Shown here piece by piece: positions 18,790 to 27,770 of a DNA stretch of 64,000 bases. Below the pieces are notes generated by a model. The model was not told where the DNA came from and ran no database searches. It saw nothing but the letters and a program-made list of their open reading frames with translations. The translations under genes and the position numbers were made by a program. Numbering within the stretch: position 1 is the first letter of the stretch; each line of letters starts with the position of its first letter. Origin of the DNA: Flavobacterium cucumis (lineage in GTDB: Bacteria; Bacteroidota; Bacteroidia; Flavobacteriales; Flavobacteriaceae); the NCBI RefSeq assembly GCF_900148835.1, contig NZ_FRYK01000003.1, positions 62,001 to 126,000 of the forward strand, read 5' to 3'.

Positions 18790-18804
18790 AAAGGAAAAAT
18801 TGTT

Positions 18805-19473
18805 ATGAATACAACTATAGAAAAAGAGATATTTGATATTATAGGTGATAATCACCAAATGACATCGGTTGAAACTCCACTGAGATCAGATGCTTTTGAT
18901 AGATCAGATGCTCAAAAAATGGAAGTTATTGAACACCATTTTGAAATCATCATGAAAGAATTGGGTTTGGATTTAACTGATGACAGTTTGCAAGGAACAC
19001 CACATCGCGTGGCCAAGATGTTTGTACAAGAAATTTTCTCAGGATTAAATCCTGCAAACAAACCCAAAATTTCTGTTTTTGACAATTCTTACCAGTATGA
19101 CAAAATGCTTGTGGAGGCAAATATTAGTTTTAATTCTACTTGCGAGCATCATTTTTTACCTATTGTAGGGAAAGCACATATCGGTTATGTTTCGTCAGGG
19201 AAAGTTATAGGGCTATCAAAACTAAACAGAATTGTAGATTATTATGCTAAGCGACCACAAGTTCAAGAACGCATGATTATGCAGATTTTTATGGAATTGA
19301 AAACAGTTTTAGAAACGGACAATGTAATTGTTGTAATGGAAGCTACGCACCTGTGTGTTTCAAGCCGCGGTATTAAAGATGAAAGTAGTTATACCTCAAC
19401 TTTGCAATATGGAGGTGTTTTTAATCAAAAAGAATTTCGTGATGATTTTTATAAAATGATTCACAAAGAGTAG
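18805..19473 (+). CDS. folE: GTP cyclohydrolase I
   Basis: The 222-residue enzyme converts GTP to 7,8-dihydroneopterin triphosphate, the first step of folate/pterin synthesis. Zinc and catalytic residues are visible in NSTCEHHFLPI and HLCVSSRGIKDESS, with the substrate region GLSKLNRIVDYYAKRPQVQE between them. Length and motifs are those of the homodecameric type I enzyme. It lies 15 bases after msrA and probably shares its transcript. Confidence 0.96.
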   Translation: MNTTIEKEIFDIIGDNHQMTSVETPLRSDAFDRSDAQKMEVIEHHFEIIMKELGLDLTDDSLQGTPHRVAKMFVQEIFSGLNPANKPKISVFDNSYQYDKMLVEANISFNSTCEHHFLPIVGKAHIGYVSSGKVIGLSKLNRIVDYYAKRPQVQERMIMQIFMELKTVLETDNVIVVMEATHLCVSSRGIKDESSYTSTLQYGGVFNQKEFRDDFYKMIHKE

Positions 19474-19519
19474 TTTGGCATTTGTTTTGTATATTCGTTA
19501 AGTATATACATAACATAAA

Positions 19520-19831
19520 ATGACAACAGTAGTGAACAATATAGCGGAACCTGTAAAGAACGATAAAAACTCAAAATTAATTTTGAGTTTATTGTTTGAT
19601 GGAATAGGAATGTTATCCTATTTGGTCCCTGTTTTTGGAGAAGCAATTGATTTTATTTGGGCGCCAATTTCTGGAATACTCCTGATTGTGATGTTTAAAG
19701 GAGCAGTTGGGAAATTAGCTGGGGTATTCGGTTTTATTGAAGAATTAGTCCCCTTTATTGATTTTATACCAACATTTACCATAACTTGGTTTTATACTTA
19801 CGTCATAAAAGGAGGTAAGGAACAAAATTAA
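19520..19831 (+). CDS. Small conserved membrane protein
   Basis: The 103-residue protein has two to three hydrophobic segments (about 21-37, 42-60 and 70-93) and a polar N terminus. I recognise no functional family. It follows folE by 47 bases and ends in a bidirectional terminator. The sequence FDGIGMLSYLVPVFGEAIDFIWAP is strongly patterned like a conserved Flavobacteriia membrane protein, so I judge it real. Confidence 0.7.
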   Translation: MTTVVNNIAEPVKNDKNSKLILSLLFDGIGMLSYLVPVFGEAIDFIWAPISGILLIVMFKGAVGKLAGVFGFIEELVPFIDFIPTFTITWFYTYVIKGGKEQN

Positions 19832-19855
19832 AAAAGGAGCTATTGCTCCTTTTTT
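19830..19855. terminator. Bidirectional terminator
   Basis: An 11-bp inverted repeat AAAAAAGGAGC / GCTCCTTTTTT with a 4-base loop lies between convergent small membrane-protein genes. It overlaps the stop codons of both. Confidence 0.85.
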
Positions 19856-20172
19856 AATTTTGAATCTACATATTTTCCTATGAAACCAAGTTTCATGCGA
19901 TTTAACATTTTTTTTTCGAATTCCCAGAAAAAATCAAATTGACCAAAAATTGCGCCAATAATTACAAGAAGAACTTGATAAGCGGGGAAAATTATTAAAA
20001 GCCGAATTGGCCAATAGAGCCAAAGCGATAAGTTTTCTTTAGTTATGCCCAAGAAGTTTGTTAGCGGTTTAGATAGATAGGCAGCACTTGATCCTGTAAT
20101 GGCAAATACGATAAAAATTATTGTTAACTGCCAGTTAGATGATATGTTCCAACGTTCTTTTAGTTTGTTCAT
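19840..20172 (-). CDS. Membrane protein, probably DUF6787 family
   Basis: The 110-residue protein has two predicted helices (about 16-34 and 50-72) and an amphipathic C terminus (FFWEFEKKMLNRMKLGF). It resembles the DUF6787 family of Flavobacteriia. Function unknown. It begins 4 bases after the stop of the lipoprotein gene upstream, so the two are co-transcribed. Confidence 0.75.
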   Translation of the reverse strand: MNKLKERWNISSNWQLTIIFIVFAITGSSAAYLSKPLTNFLGITKENLSLWLYWPIRLLIIFPAYQVLLVIIGAIFGQFDFFWEFEKKMLNRMKLGFIGKYVDSKLKKEQ

Positions 20173-20176
20173 ATGA

Positions 20177-20608
20177 TTAGATTCTTGGAGTGAAGCCTCC
20201 TAACTTTTGGTTTTTAGTTAATTGAAAATAGACTAAGTAATTGTAAAGCATATAATTTACTTCATAACCATAGTTGGTACTGCTATCATAATTAATTGTC
20301 ATTTCATAAAGATTGGGGTTATATTGCATAGGTTGCATGGCTCTTCTGTTCCACTCCAATACCCAAAATATATTTCTAGCTTCCAAATAGGATTGCGAGT
20401 AGTAATTTCTTGGTTTTGCAAAACTATTGAACCAAGACGAAAAACCAACATCAAAAATTAAGACCTCATATTCTAATTCTTCATTGGCTATGCGAATAGT
20501 GTCGCTTTCTAGTTTTGGTTTATCATCAAAGCTTTTTTTGTCCTGAGTAATGGTACAGCCTATCAGAACAAAAAGCAAAGCAGACAAAAGTAAAATAATA
20601 CGTTTCAT
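20177..20608 (-). CDS. Small lipoprotein, probably DUF6146 family
   Basis: From the ATG at 20608 the 143-residue protein starts MKRIILLLSALLFVLIGC, a lipoprotein signal with Cys18. The body contains EYEVLIFDVGFSSWFNSFAKPRNYYSQSYLE and many aromatic residues, as in DUF6146 proteins. The frame opens at 20647, but that extension would run into the terminator hairpin upstream. It is paired with the membrane gene downstream, and its function is unknown. Confidence 0.8.
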   Translation of the reverse strand: MKRIILLLSALLFVLIGCTITQDKKSFDDKPKLESDTIRIANEELEYEVLIFDVGFSSWFNSFAKPRNYYSQSYLEARNIFWVLEWNRRAMQPMQYNPNLYEMTINYDSSTNYGYEVNYMLYNYLVYFQLTKNQKLGGFTPRI

Positions 20609-20635
20609 AATTTTTGCTTTTGAAAGTATAAAGAT

Positions 20636-20666
20636 AAAAAAAAGCACCGGATTTACCGATGCTTTT
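20636..20666 (-). terminator. Terminator downstream of the Gly-rich protein gene
   Basis: On the minus strand, arms AAAGCATCGG and (T)CCGGTGCTTT form a mostly paired hairpin with a TAAA loop, followed by a run of eight T. It ends the transcript of the gene at 20683-21237. Confidence 0.75.
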
Positions 20667-20682
20667 GAATGTTTTATTGCTA

Positions 20683-21237
20683 TTACTTACCAAAAAGTTT
20701 TCCTAAAAGTCCGCCTAAACCTCCTTTTTTCGATACAGCAGCCATAGCATCTCCCATATCAACTTTTCCGTCATTATTTTGATCTAAACCAAATTGGCCA
20801 CCATATTTAGAAACAGCTTCCATTAAACCACCTCCTTTTCCATCAGAAATAGCACTTACTAAATCGCTCATGTTAAATCCAGGTTGGTTCGGGTCTTTGG
20901 CTTTATTAATTAATCCTCCCAAAATTTGAGGGATTAAACCTCCAGCAACACTACCCGCAGCATCAGAAGAGAGACCAAATTTCTCCCCTAAGTTTCCGGT
21001 TACTTTTTCGGTTAATTGCTGTACTACAGGATTATTTCCATCAATTGCAGCTTTACCACTTAAAATTTCAGTTAAATTGTTAATATTTCCATTAGCAACC
21101 ATGTCCTTTAAGCCTGTGAGGATTGAACCTCCAGCCTCTTGTATTACCGCATCATTTTGTTCATTTGGCACGGCTGGGTTATTTACGACAGCATCGCCTC
21201 CAAATTGTTTTACTAATTCTGATAGTTGGTCAAACAT
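20683..21237 (-). CDS. Gly-rich hypothetical protein with EF-hand-like loop
   Basis: The 184-residue soluble, Gly/Asn/Ala-rich protein (FDQLSELVKQFGGDAVVNNPAVPN at the start) has a DUF937-like pattern of short helices and glycine turns. Near the C terminus DQNNDGKVDMGDAM matches a calcium-binding EF-hand/dockerin-type loop. No enzyme motif is seen. It is a single gene between serA and the small-lipoprotein pair. A role in the cytoplasm is inferred only from the absence of a signal peptide. Confidence 0.75.
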   Translation of the reverse strand: MFDQLSELVKQFGGDAVVNNPAVPNEQNDAVIQEAGGSILTGLKDMVANGNINNLTEILSGKAAIDGNNPVVQQLTEKVTGNLGEKFGLSSDAAGSVAGGLIPQILGGLINKAKDPNQPGFNMSDLVSAISDGKGGGLMEAVSKYGGQFGLDQNNDGKVDMGDAMAAVSKKGGLGGLLGKLFGK

Positions 21238-21276
21238 AATTTTATAGTTTTAGTTTAGCTTACTAAGTTACAAAAA

Positions 21277-22233
21277 TTAATTGTTTTTTAAAAGACTAAT
21301 GATTTGCTCTGCTAATTCTGTTCCAATTCTGTCTTGTGCTTCTAAAGTAGCAGCACCTATATGAGGTGTTAATGAAATTTTTGGGTGCATTAAAATTTGA
21401 ATTTCTGGATTTGGTTCGTTTTCAAATACATCTAAACCAGCAAATAAAACTTTTTCATTGTCCAATGCTTCGATTAATGCTACTTCATTAATGACTCCAC
21501 CACGAGCACAATTTACAATTCCAACATTTTCCTTCATTAATTGAAATTCCTCTTTATCAAGTACGTAACCATCTTGAGCAGGCACATGTAAGGTGATAAA
21601 ATCAGAATGTTTGATTACGTCTTCTAATGATTCTGTAACAATTTCAACATTGATGAATTGTCCATTGTAGAAATCCACACGGATTACCGCTTCATTCACA
21701 TATTTATCAGCAGCAATTACCTTCATGCCTAATCCTAAAGCCATTTTTGCAACTGCTTGACCAATACGACCAAAACCAATAATTCCTAATGTTTTTCCTC
21801 TAAGTTCAATACCGTTGGCGTATGCTTTTTTCAATCCGTCAAAATTGGTATCGCCTTCTAATGGCATGTTTCTATTTGCATCGTGTAAGAAACGAACACC
21901 AGTAAAGAGATGTGCAAAAACCAATTCAGCCACGCTTTCAGACGATGAAGCAGGTGTGTTGATTACATGTAACCCTTTTTCACGAGCATAAGCTACGTCA
22001 ATATTATCCATTCCAACACCACCACGACCAATGATTTTTAATCCTGGACAAGCATCAATAATGTCTTTTCTCACTTTTGTGGCACTACGAACTAACAACA
22101 CTTTAACATCATGTGTATTGATAAAATTAGCGACTTGTTCTTGTGCTACTTTTGTTGTAATTACTTCAAAACCTCCTTTTTCTAAAGCTTTAATTCCGCT
22201 TTTTGAAATTCCGTCGTTTGCTAAAACTTTCAT
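21277..22233 (-). CDS. serA: D-2-hydroxyacid dehydrogenase, probable 3-phosphoglycerate dehydrogenase
   Basis: The 318-residue NAD-dependent enzyme has the Rossmann motif GFGRIGQAVAKMALG and the catalytic Arg in NCARGGVINEVAL. The Glu lies in FENEPN and the His in TPHIGAATLEAQ. It lacks the C-terminal ACT domain of allosteric SerA, so it is the short form. Directly downstream of serC, it would perform the first step of serine synthesis while SerC performs the second. The 47-base spacer between them contains short TAGT/CTAGT word repeats. Confidence 0.92.
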   Translation of the reverse strand: MKVLANDGISKSGIKALEKGGFEVITTKVAQEQVANFINTHDVKVLLVRSATKVRKDIIDACPGLKIIGRGGVGMDNIDVAYAREKGLHVINTPASSSESVAELVFAHLFTGVRFLHDANRNMPLEGDTNFDGLKKAYANGIELRGKTLGIIGFGRIGQAVAKMALGLGMKVIAADKYVNEAVIRVDFYNGQFINVEIVTESLEDVIKHSDFITLHVPAQDGYVLDKEEFQLMKENVGIVNCARGGVINEVALIEALDNEKVLFAGLDVFENEPNPEIQILMHPKISLTPHIGAATLEAQDRIGTELAEQIISLLKNN

Positions 22234-22280
22234 TTTATTTTTATTTTTTATGCTAGTTACTATTTGCTAGTCACTAATTA

Positions 22281-23351
22281 CTAAATTTTACTCTCTAATT
22301 GTTGCATTACATCCACCAAAACCTGAACACTTTCAATTGGCATTGCATTATACATGGAAGCTCTATAACCACCAACCGAACGATGTCCAGCTAAACCAGA
22401 AATACCAGCCGCTTTCCACATCGCATCAAATTTTTCTTGGTGTACTTTATCATTTAATAGAAAGGTTGCATTCATGTTACTTCTATCTTCTTTAGCTGCC
22501 GTTCCTTTAAATAATGGATTGCGATCTATTTCAGTGTAAAGTAAATTTGCTTTTGTTTCGTTGATTTTTTCAATAGCCGAAATTCCACCTAGTTTTTTCA
22601 ACCATTGTAAAGTTAAAAGTGATGCATAAACTGGAAATACGGGTGGTGTATTGTACATACTTTCTTTAGAAACGTGTTGTTGATAGTCTAATATGCTTGG
22701 AATTGTTCTTCCAGTTTTTCCTAAGATTTCCGTTTTTACAACTACTAGTGTTGCACCTGCTGGCCCCATATTTTTTTGTGCTCCAGCATAAATTAAGTCA
22801 AATTTTGAAAAATCTAAAACACGAGAAAAAATATCCGAACTCATATCACATACTAATGGAACATTTACTTCTGGAAACGATTTCATTTGCGTCCCAAAAA
22901 TTGTATTGTTACTTGTACAATGAAAATAATCTGCATCAGCAGGAATGATATAGCTTTTTGGGATATGATTGTAATTTTCAGATTTTGATGAAGCTACTAC
23001 TACCGTTTCTCCAAAATGCTTTGCTTCTTTAATAGCACCACTAGCCCAAGTTCCGGTATCTAAGTAAGCTGCTTTTCCGTTAACTTTCATTAAGTTATAG
23101 GGAGCCATTAAAAATTGCATGCTCGCGCCACCGCCTAAAAACAATACTTCGTATCCTTTTCCTTCTAATCCTAAAAGTTCTAAAACTAGAGCTCTTGCTT
23201 CGTCCATCACGGCTACAAAATCCTTACTGCGGTGTGAAATTTCTAAAATAGATAATCCGGAGTTGTTGAAATCTAAAATAGCTTGTGCCGATTTTTCGAA
23301 TACTTCTTGCGGAAGTATACATGGACCAGCACTGTAGTTGTGTTTTTTCAT
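22281..23351 (-). CDS. serC: Phosphoserine aminotransferase
   Basis: The 356-residue class-V aminotransferase transfers the amino group of glutamate to 3-phosphohydroxypyruvate. It starts with the hallmark MKKHNYSAGPCILPQEV, and the PLP-binding lysine is in IYAGAQKNMGPAG. The C-terminal segment GGYRASMYNAMPIESVQ matches SerC. It lies upstream of serA in the same direction, giving a two-gene serine operon. Confidence 0.96.
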   Translation of the reverse strand: MKKHNYSAGPCILPQEVFEKSAQAILDFNNSGLSILEISHRSKDFVAVMDEARALVLELLGLEGKGYEVLFLGGGASMQFLMAPYNLMKVNGKAAYLDTGTWASGAIKEAKHFGETVVVASSKSENYNHIPKSYIIPADADYFHCTSNNTIFGTQMKSFPEVNVPLVCDMSSDIFSRVLDFSKFDLIYAGAQKNMGPAGATLVVVKTEILGKTGRTIPSILDYQQHVSKESMYNTPPVFPVYASLLTLQWLKKLGGISAIEKINETKANLLYTEIDRNPLFKGTAAKEDRSNMNATFLLNDKVHQEKFDAMWKAAGISGLAGHRSVGGYRASMYNAMPIESVQVLVDVMQQLESKI

Positions 23352-23462
23352 TGTAGTTGTAGTTATTTATTTAAAAGTCAAATTTCGTAAATCTTTAATA
23401 AAAAACAGTTTTAAATACTACAATAATTATGAGATGTTATTAACAAAAACGATTTCGCAATT

Positions 23463-23582
23463 TTATTTCTTCTTTTTTAACGTTTTTCGATTTGAATTTA
23501 CTTTAGCCTCCAAATTAAAATTGGGTTCGTGTTTGTGTATTTCTTTCTCTTTTTGAATTTTGATAATTTTTGAAATTTTCAT
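23463..23582 (-). CDS. Candidate 39-residue basic protein
   Basis: The ATG lies one base after the stop of the acyl-CoA reductase gene, and the frame runs 39 codons to TAA. The product is short, lysine-rich and hydrophilic (MKISKIIKIQKEKEIHKHEP, ending in KKKK). Tight spacing behind the reductase is the only evidence for expression. The rest of the spacer to serC is A/T-rich with nothing else evident. Confidence 0.35.
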   Translation of the reverse strand: MKISKIIKIQKEKEIHKHEPNFNLEAKVNSNRKTLKKKK

Positions 23583-23583
23583 G

Positions 23584-24642
23584 TTACAAACTATTTAAAA
23601 ACGCTAAAGTATCCACATTATCAGCATAATCCCAGAGTTTAGGTTGTTGGGTTTGACCAAAAGCCACTGAATTTGGAATTAAGTTTTTAGAAACCACACA
23701 TTGAATTTGCTCTGCATCAGCATTTAATCGGAATTGAATTTCTTCTAAATCTTCATAGCATTCATAAAAGACAGATGAAATAGGCGAGGCGTAGCTCACA
23801 TCTTCTTTAATCGTTAAAAACGCATTATCTAATAATTGAAAATTACTCATTAAGAAAACGGCTTTGTTGTAATCGTAGTTGTTCGCATATTTTTCGTACT
23901 GAATCACATCACGATATTCATACATCGCATTGAAGAAAGTGTCAAAATTGTAACCTTTAGGAACAAAAATTTTAGAGACATTGCGACATCCTAATCCAAA
24001 ATATCTAAAAATATCCTTGCCTAAGTTTACTAAATCTTCATGCGATTCTGTTCCATCTAAAACGGCAACTGAGTTTCTGTTTTTGCGAATGATGCTTGGT
24101 TTGTCTTTGAAATAAAATTCAAAATAACGAGCGGTGTTATTACTTCCTGTGGCAATTACTGCATCAAAACCTTCTAGTTTTCCTTCTGCAAACGTTATTT
24201 TAGAGTTTAGTTTAGGCTGAATCGAAATTAAGTATTTCGCTAAAAATTTTAATAAATGTTGGTCATTTGAAGAGGTTTTTACCAATACATCATGTTCCGA
24301 AATCAATACCGAAAGAAAATCATGAAAGCCTACCAACGGAATATTTCCAGCTAAAATTAAGCCTACTTTTTTCGGTTTAATTTTTGAAAAATCATAGTTA
24401 GAAAGCCACTGATTTAAGTTTTCTTCTGTTAAAGCTTTCGCCCAAGATTGTACGCTAAATTGTACTTGCTCTGGTGTAAACCAACCATTGTGTGATTGTG
24501 AAAGAGCAATCAAGTTGGCAAAGTCATCGAAGAACAAATCATTGTGTAAAACCGATGCCGATTTAACGTTTCCCTCTTCAGAAAATTGACGTAAGAAATT
24601 CCCTAATTCAACAAAACTCGATTTTATTTCACTTTGTGACAT
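23584..24642 (-). CDS. LuxC-like acyl-CoA reductase
   Basis: The 352-residue protein of the LuxC acyl-CoA reductase family carries the catalytic cysteine motif YFGLGCRNVSKIFVP. An NADPH-binding-like region reads GFDAVIATGSNNTARYFEFYF. It would reduce fatty acyl-CoA or acyl thioesters to aldehyde. No LuxD/LuxE or luciferase genes are near, so bioluminescence is not implied. It is divergent from a 2x[4Fe-4S] ferredoxin gene, which may share regulation. Length is shorter than LuxC (about 480), as usual in Bacteroidota. Confidence 0.85.
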   Translation of the reverse strand: MSQSEIKSSFVELGNFLRQFSEEGNVKSASVLHNDLFFDDFANLIALSQSHNGWFTPEQVQFSVQSWAKALTEENLNQWLSNYDFSKIKPKKVGLILAGNIPLVGFHDFLSVLISEHDVLVKTSSNDQHLLKFLAKYLISIQPKLNSKITFAEGKLEGFDAVIATGSNNTARYFEFYFKDKPSIIRKNRNSVAVLDGTESHEDLVNLGKDIFRYFGLGCRNVSKIFVPKGYNFDTFFNAMYEYRDVIQYEKYANNYDYNKAVFLMSNFQLLDNAFLTIKEDVSYASPISSVFYECYEDLEEIQFRLNADAEQIQCVVSKNLIPNSVAFGQTQQPKLWDYADNVDTLAFLNSL

Positions 24643-24649
24643 TTGTAAC

Positions 24650-24680
24650 TTGTTTATGTTTGGTTTACATTGTATTTTTG
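24650..24680 (+). promoter_or_regulatory. Probable ferredoxin promoter
   Basis: TTG at 24650-24652, a 20-base spacer and TATTTTTG at 24673-24680 match the Bacteroidota promoter. Transcription should begin near 24687, about 65 bases before the ferredoxin start. Confidence 0.6.
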
Positions 24681-24752
24681 TAGCGCAAAATTAATCATAA
24701 TATTAGAATATCACGTTTTTCTGAATTCTAATTTCTTAATACCGTTACTAAC

Positions 24753-25103
24753 ATGGCAATTATTATAACAGACGAATGTATCAACTGTGGAGCTTGCGAG
24801 CCTGAATGTCCCAATACAGCAATTTATGAAGGTGCAGATGATTGGAGATGGAAAGATGGTACAAAACTAAGTGGAAAAGTAATTTTACCTGACGGAACAG
24901 AGGTTGACGCCGATGCCGTTCAACGTCCTATTTCAGATGATATTTACTATATTGTTCCAGGAAAATGTACAGAGTGTAAAGGTTTTCATGAAGAGCCACA
25001 ATGTGCGGCAGTTTGTCCTGTGGATTGTTGTGTTCCTGATGATAATCATGTAGAAAGCGAAGCGACTTTGCTGAATAGACAATCTTTTTTACACAACGAG
25101 TAA
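24753..25103 (+). CDS. 2x[4Fe-4S] ferredoxin
   Basis: The 116-residue ferredoxin has one cluster motif [13 protein letters not shown] (Cys9, 12, 15, 19) and a second [18 protein letters not shown] with the longer loop typical of Alvin-type ferredoxins. It is a low-potential electron carrier in the cytoplasm. The roughly 30-residue insertion between the motifs is usual for this subgroup in Bacteroidota. It is monocistronic with its own terminator. Confidence 0.93.
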   Translation: MAIIITDECINCGACEPECPNTAIYEGADDWRWKDGTKLSGKVILPDGTEVDADAVQRPISDDIYYIVPGKCTECKGFHEEPQCAAVCPVDCCVPDDNHVESEATLLNRQSFLHNE

Positions 25104-25116
25104 TCGTCACAACATC

Positions 25117-25154
25117 AAAAAAAAGAGAGTTTTCAACAGAAAGTTCTCTTTTTT
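25117..25154 (+). terminator. Terminator after ferredoxin gene
   Basis: AAAAAAGAGA at 25119-25128 pairs with TCTCTTTTTT at 25145-25154 around a 16-base loop that can pair further. It lies directly after the ferredoxin stop. Confidence 0.65.
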
Positions 25155-25237
25155 GTTTAAATTTATACTTGAAAACTAGTTTAAAAAGCAATTTTATCCC
25201 AAATCGGAATTGTTTTTGACTTTTTAAATAATGTTCC

Positions 25238-26440
25238 ATGATAAAAAAAATTTCCCTCACGTTCTTATTCTTTTGTCATTTCCTGTACTCTCAAACTTTA
25301 GAATTTGCTGTTATTGTTAAAGATTTTGATACTGATCAACCCATTGATGAGGTAACCATTACTGCTGTAAAAAGTGGTCAAAGCTTTTTAACGAATAAAG
25401 AAGGTAATTGTATAGTTAATTTGTCACGACCTTCTGATTTGGAATTTCTTCACGGTTCATATAAGAGGATGGTGGTAAAATATACTGCTTTAAACAAAAA
25501 AAATAATATTGTTTACCTAGAGCCTATAGTAGAGCAATTGGAAGATTATGTTGTTACACGAGAACATCCTCAAGAAATTTTGAGAGGTTTGGTCGCTAAT
25601 TCTAGAAGTAGAATTTCTTTGCCAATTAATTTAAAAGTCTATCTCAGAGAATTTTATAAACAAGATGACCAAATTGTTTTTTTTAATGATGGATTAATTA
25701 ATTTTCAAATTTTAGGTACTATTAGAAATATCAAGACCGATATTTTAGTAGAGCAAAATAGAGCTATTGGGTTTATTGAAGGTAATTTTTATGCTGACAT
25801 TTTAGGTTATAATTTAAACAACATAATTGAAAATTACTATCAATTTAAGTATCTAGATGAGGTACTCGATGCTGGTGCTAGGAAGAAATATGAATTTTAT
25901 GTCAAGACCTTTTCAGCAAATGAAGATGAATTAGTTATTAAAATAGTTCCTTTAGATGATTCAAAAGGGATTTTATCTTCTTTTTCCATTCGATACGATA
26001 CTAAAAAGAGAATCATTTTAGAACTTAGTTCTTCTGTTTCACCTGAACGATTACAGAAATACAAGGAGAATTTCTTTGCTACTAGAAAAGTATATAAACT
26101 TGAATTTAAAAATACTTTTAGAGAATTTGATAATCTGTATTATTTAGTAAACTCTAAGGAAGTTATCGGTTTTGAAAAAAGGATTAAGAAGAAAGAAGTG
26201 CGCATTGAAGTGAAAAATCACATGGTGGTAACCGATTTAGATAAAAAATTATTTGAGTATAGTGATAAAAACATATTCAAAGACAAATCGTTAATCAATA
26301 AGAAGTCCTCCTTCTTTACCAATTACTGGGATGTTGCATCTGGTTTTGTTGCTACAAATGAAGAAAAATTAATTATTGATCAATTGGGTAAGGAATATAA
26401 CGAGGTTGAAGCGGAGAGTGATATCCCTAGTAATAAATGA
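25238..26440 (+). CDS. Secreted protein with carboxypeptidase-like regulatory domain
   Basis: The 400-residue protein has a signal peptide (about 1-19, ending LYSQ) and a CarboxypepD_reg-like beta-sandwich at about 20-95 (VIVKDFDTDQPIDEVTITAVK). The remainder is a beta-rich body of unknown fold (about 100-380). Such domains cap many outer-membrane proteins in Bacteroidota, but no TonB-dependent barrel follows, so it is probably a periplasmic or surface protein of unknown role. It stands alone between the ferredoxin and ychF. Confidence 0.78.
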   Translation: MIKKISLTFLFFCHFLYSQTLEFAVIVKDFDTDQPIDEVTITAVKSGQSFLTNKEGNCIVNLSRPSDLEFLHGSYKRMVVKYTALNKKNNIVYLEPIVEQLEDYVVTREHPQEILRGLVANSRSRISLPINLKVYLREFYKQDDQIVFFNDGLINFQILGTIRNIKTDILVEQNRAIGFIEGNFYADILGYNLNNIIENYYQFKYLDEVLDAGARKKYEFYVKTFSANEDELVIKIVPLDDSKGILSSFSIRYDTKKRIILELSSSVSPERLQKYKENFFATRKVYKLEFKNTFREFDNLYYLVNSKEVIGFEKRIKKKEVRIEVKNHMVVTDLDKKLFEYSDKNIFKDKSLINKKSSFFTNYWDVASGFVATNEEKLIIDQLGKEYNEVEAESDIPSNK

Positions 26441-26474
26441 ATTGATTTTACAACAAAGACCTTTTATTTAATAC

Positions 26475-26505
26475 TTTGATACTAATCCGGATTAGAGTAT
26501 ATTTG
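26475..26505 (+). promoter_or_regulatory. Consensus promoter of ychF
   Basis: TTTG (26475-26478), exactly 19 bases, then TATATTTG (26498-26505) is a full match to the Bacteroidota vegetative promoter. It predicts a start near 26512 and a leader of about 70 bases. Confidence 0.8.
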
Positions 26506-26581
26506 CGCACTTTTAAAAATTACATTCAGAATGAAACGCTTTGCGTTACATATCACTTAATAAAAAAATATCAAAATAGAT

Positions 26582-27676
26582 ATGAAAGCAGGAATTGTAG
26601 GATTACCAAATGTTGGAAAATCAACTTTATTTAATTGTTTATCAAACGCAAAAGCGCAAAGTGCTAACTTTCCGTTTTGTACTATAGAACCTAATATTGG
26701 AGTAGTAAACGTTCCAGATCCACGAATTGCTCGTTTAGAGGAATTGGTAAAACCAGAGCGTGTTCAAATGGCAACGGTAGATATCGTAGATATTGCAGGT
26801 TTGGTAAAAGGAGCAAGTAAAGGAGAAGGTTTAGGAAATCAATTCTTAGGAAATATTAGAGAATGTAATGCTATTATTCACGTTTTACGTTGTTTTGATA
26901 ACGATAATATCGTACACGTTGATGGAAATGTAAATCCAATTCGTGATAAAGAAACTATCGATATCGAATTGCAATTAAAAGACTTAGAAACCGTTGAAAA
27001 ACGTTTGGAAAAAACCAATCGTGCAGCTAAAACGGGAAATAAAGAAGCACAAGCTGAAAAAGCGTTGTTAGATAGAATTCGTGAAACCTTATTAGCGGGA
27101 AAATCTGCTCGTACGGTAATTCCTCAAAATCAAGATGAGGTGGAGATGATGGAAGAATTCCAATTAATTACAACAAAGCCAGTTTTATACGTTTGTAACG
27201 TTGACGAAGCTTCGGCAGTAAACGGCAACAAGTATGTAGACCAAGTTCGTGAATTAGTAAAAGATGAAAATGCTGAAGTGATTATTCTTTCAGTAGGAGC
27301 AGAAGCGGATATTACCGAATTAGAAAGCTACGAAGAGCGTCAAGTGTTCCTAGAAGATATGGGCTTGACAGAGCCAGGTTCGGCAGTGTTAATTCGTGCC
27401 GCTTACAAATTATTAAAATTACAAACCTATTTCACGGCTGGTGTTAAAGAAGTTCGCGCTTGGACAATCAACATCGGTGATACAGCACCAAAAGCAGCAG
27501 GAGTTATCCACACTGATTTTGAAAAAGGATTCATCCGTGCAGAAGTAATTGCTTTTGAAGATTTTTCTAACTACGGTTCAGAAGCAAAAGTAAAAGAAGC
27601 AGGAAAATTAAGAGTAGAAGGTAAAGAATACATTGTGAAAGATGGTGATGTAATGCATTTCCGTTTTAATGTGTAA
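26582..27676 (+). CDS. ychF: Redox-regulated ATPase/GTPase YchF (OLA1 family)
   Basis: The 364-residue Obg-related NTPase has G1 GLPNVGKST at residues 6-14, G2/G3 DIVDIAGLVKGASKGEG, and the altered G4 CNVDE. The last element underlies ATP preference in YchF/OLA1. A helical coiled region (about 130-200) and a C-terminal TGS domain (about 280-364) are present. It binds ribosomes and is linked to translation and stress. The codon-rich, strongly promoted gene suggests high expression. Confidence 0.97.
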   Translation: MKAGIVGLPNVGKSTLFNCLSNAKAQSANFPFCTIEPNIGVVNVPDPRIARLEELVKPERVQMATVDIVDIAGLVKGASKGEGLGNQFLGNIRECNAIIHVLRCFDNDNIVHVDGNVNPIRDKETIDIELQLKDLETVEKRLEKTNRAAKTGNKEAQAEKALLDRIRETLLAGKSARTVIPQNQDEVEMMEEFQLITTKPVLYVCNVDEASAVNGNKYVDQVRELVKDENAEVIILSVGAEADITELESYEERQVFLEDMGLTEPGSAVLIRAAYKLLKLQTYFTAGVKEVRAWTINIGDTAPKAAGVIHTDFEKGFIRAEVIAFEDFSNYGSEAKVKEAGKLRVEGKEYIVKDGDVMHFRFNV

Positions 27677-27700
27677 TTTCTGAGAATATAGAAAATAAAG

Positions 27701-27731
27701 AAACCGTTGAAAGCTTTTCAGCGGTTTTTTT
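27701..27731 (+). terminator. Terminator of ychF
   Basis: AAACCGTTGAAA pairs with TTTCAGCGGTTT (one G-T pair) and is followed by a T-run, 25 bases after the ychF stop. Confidence 0.8.
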
Positions 27732-27770
27732 GTGGCACAAAATTTGCCTTTGGAATCAAAACAAACTATC

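Noticed and set aside
23584..24642. Bioluminescence locus
   Set aside because: Only a LuxC-like reductase is present. There is no luciferase, LuxD or LuxE.
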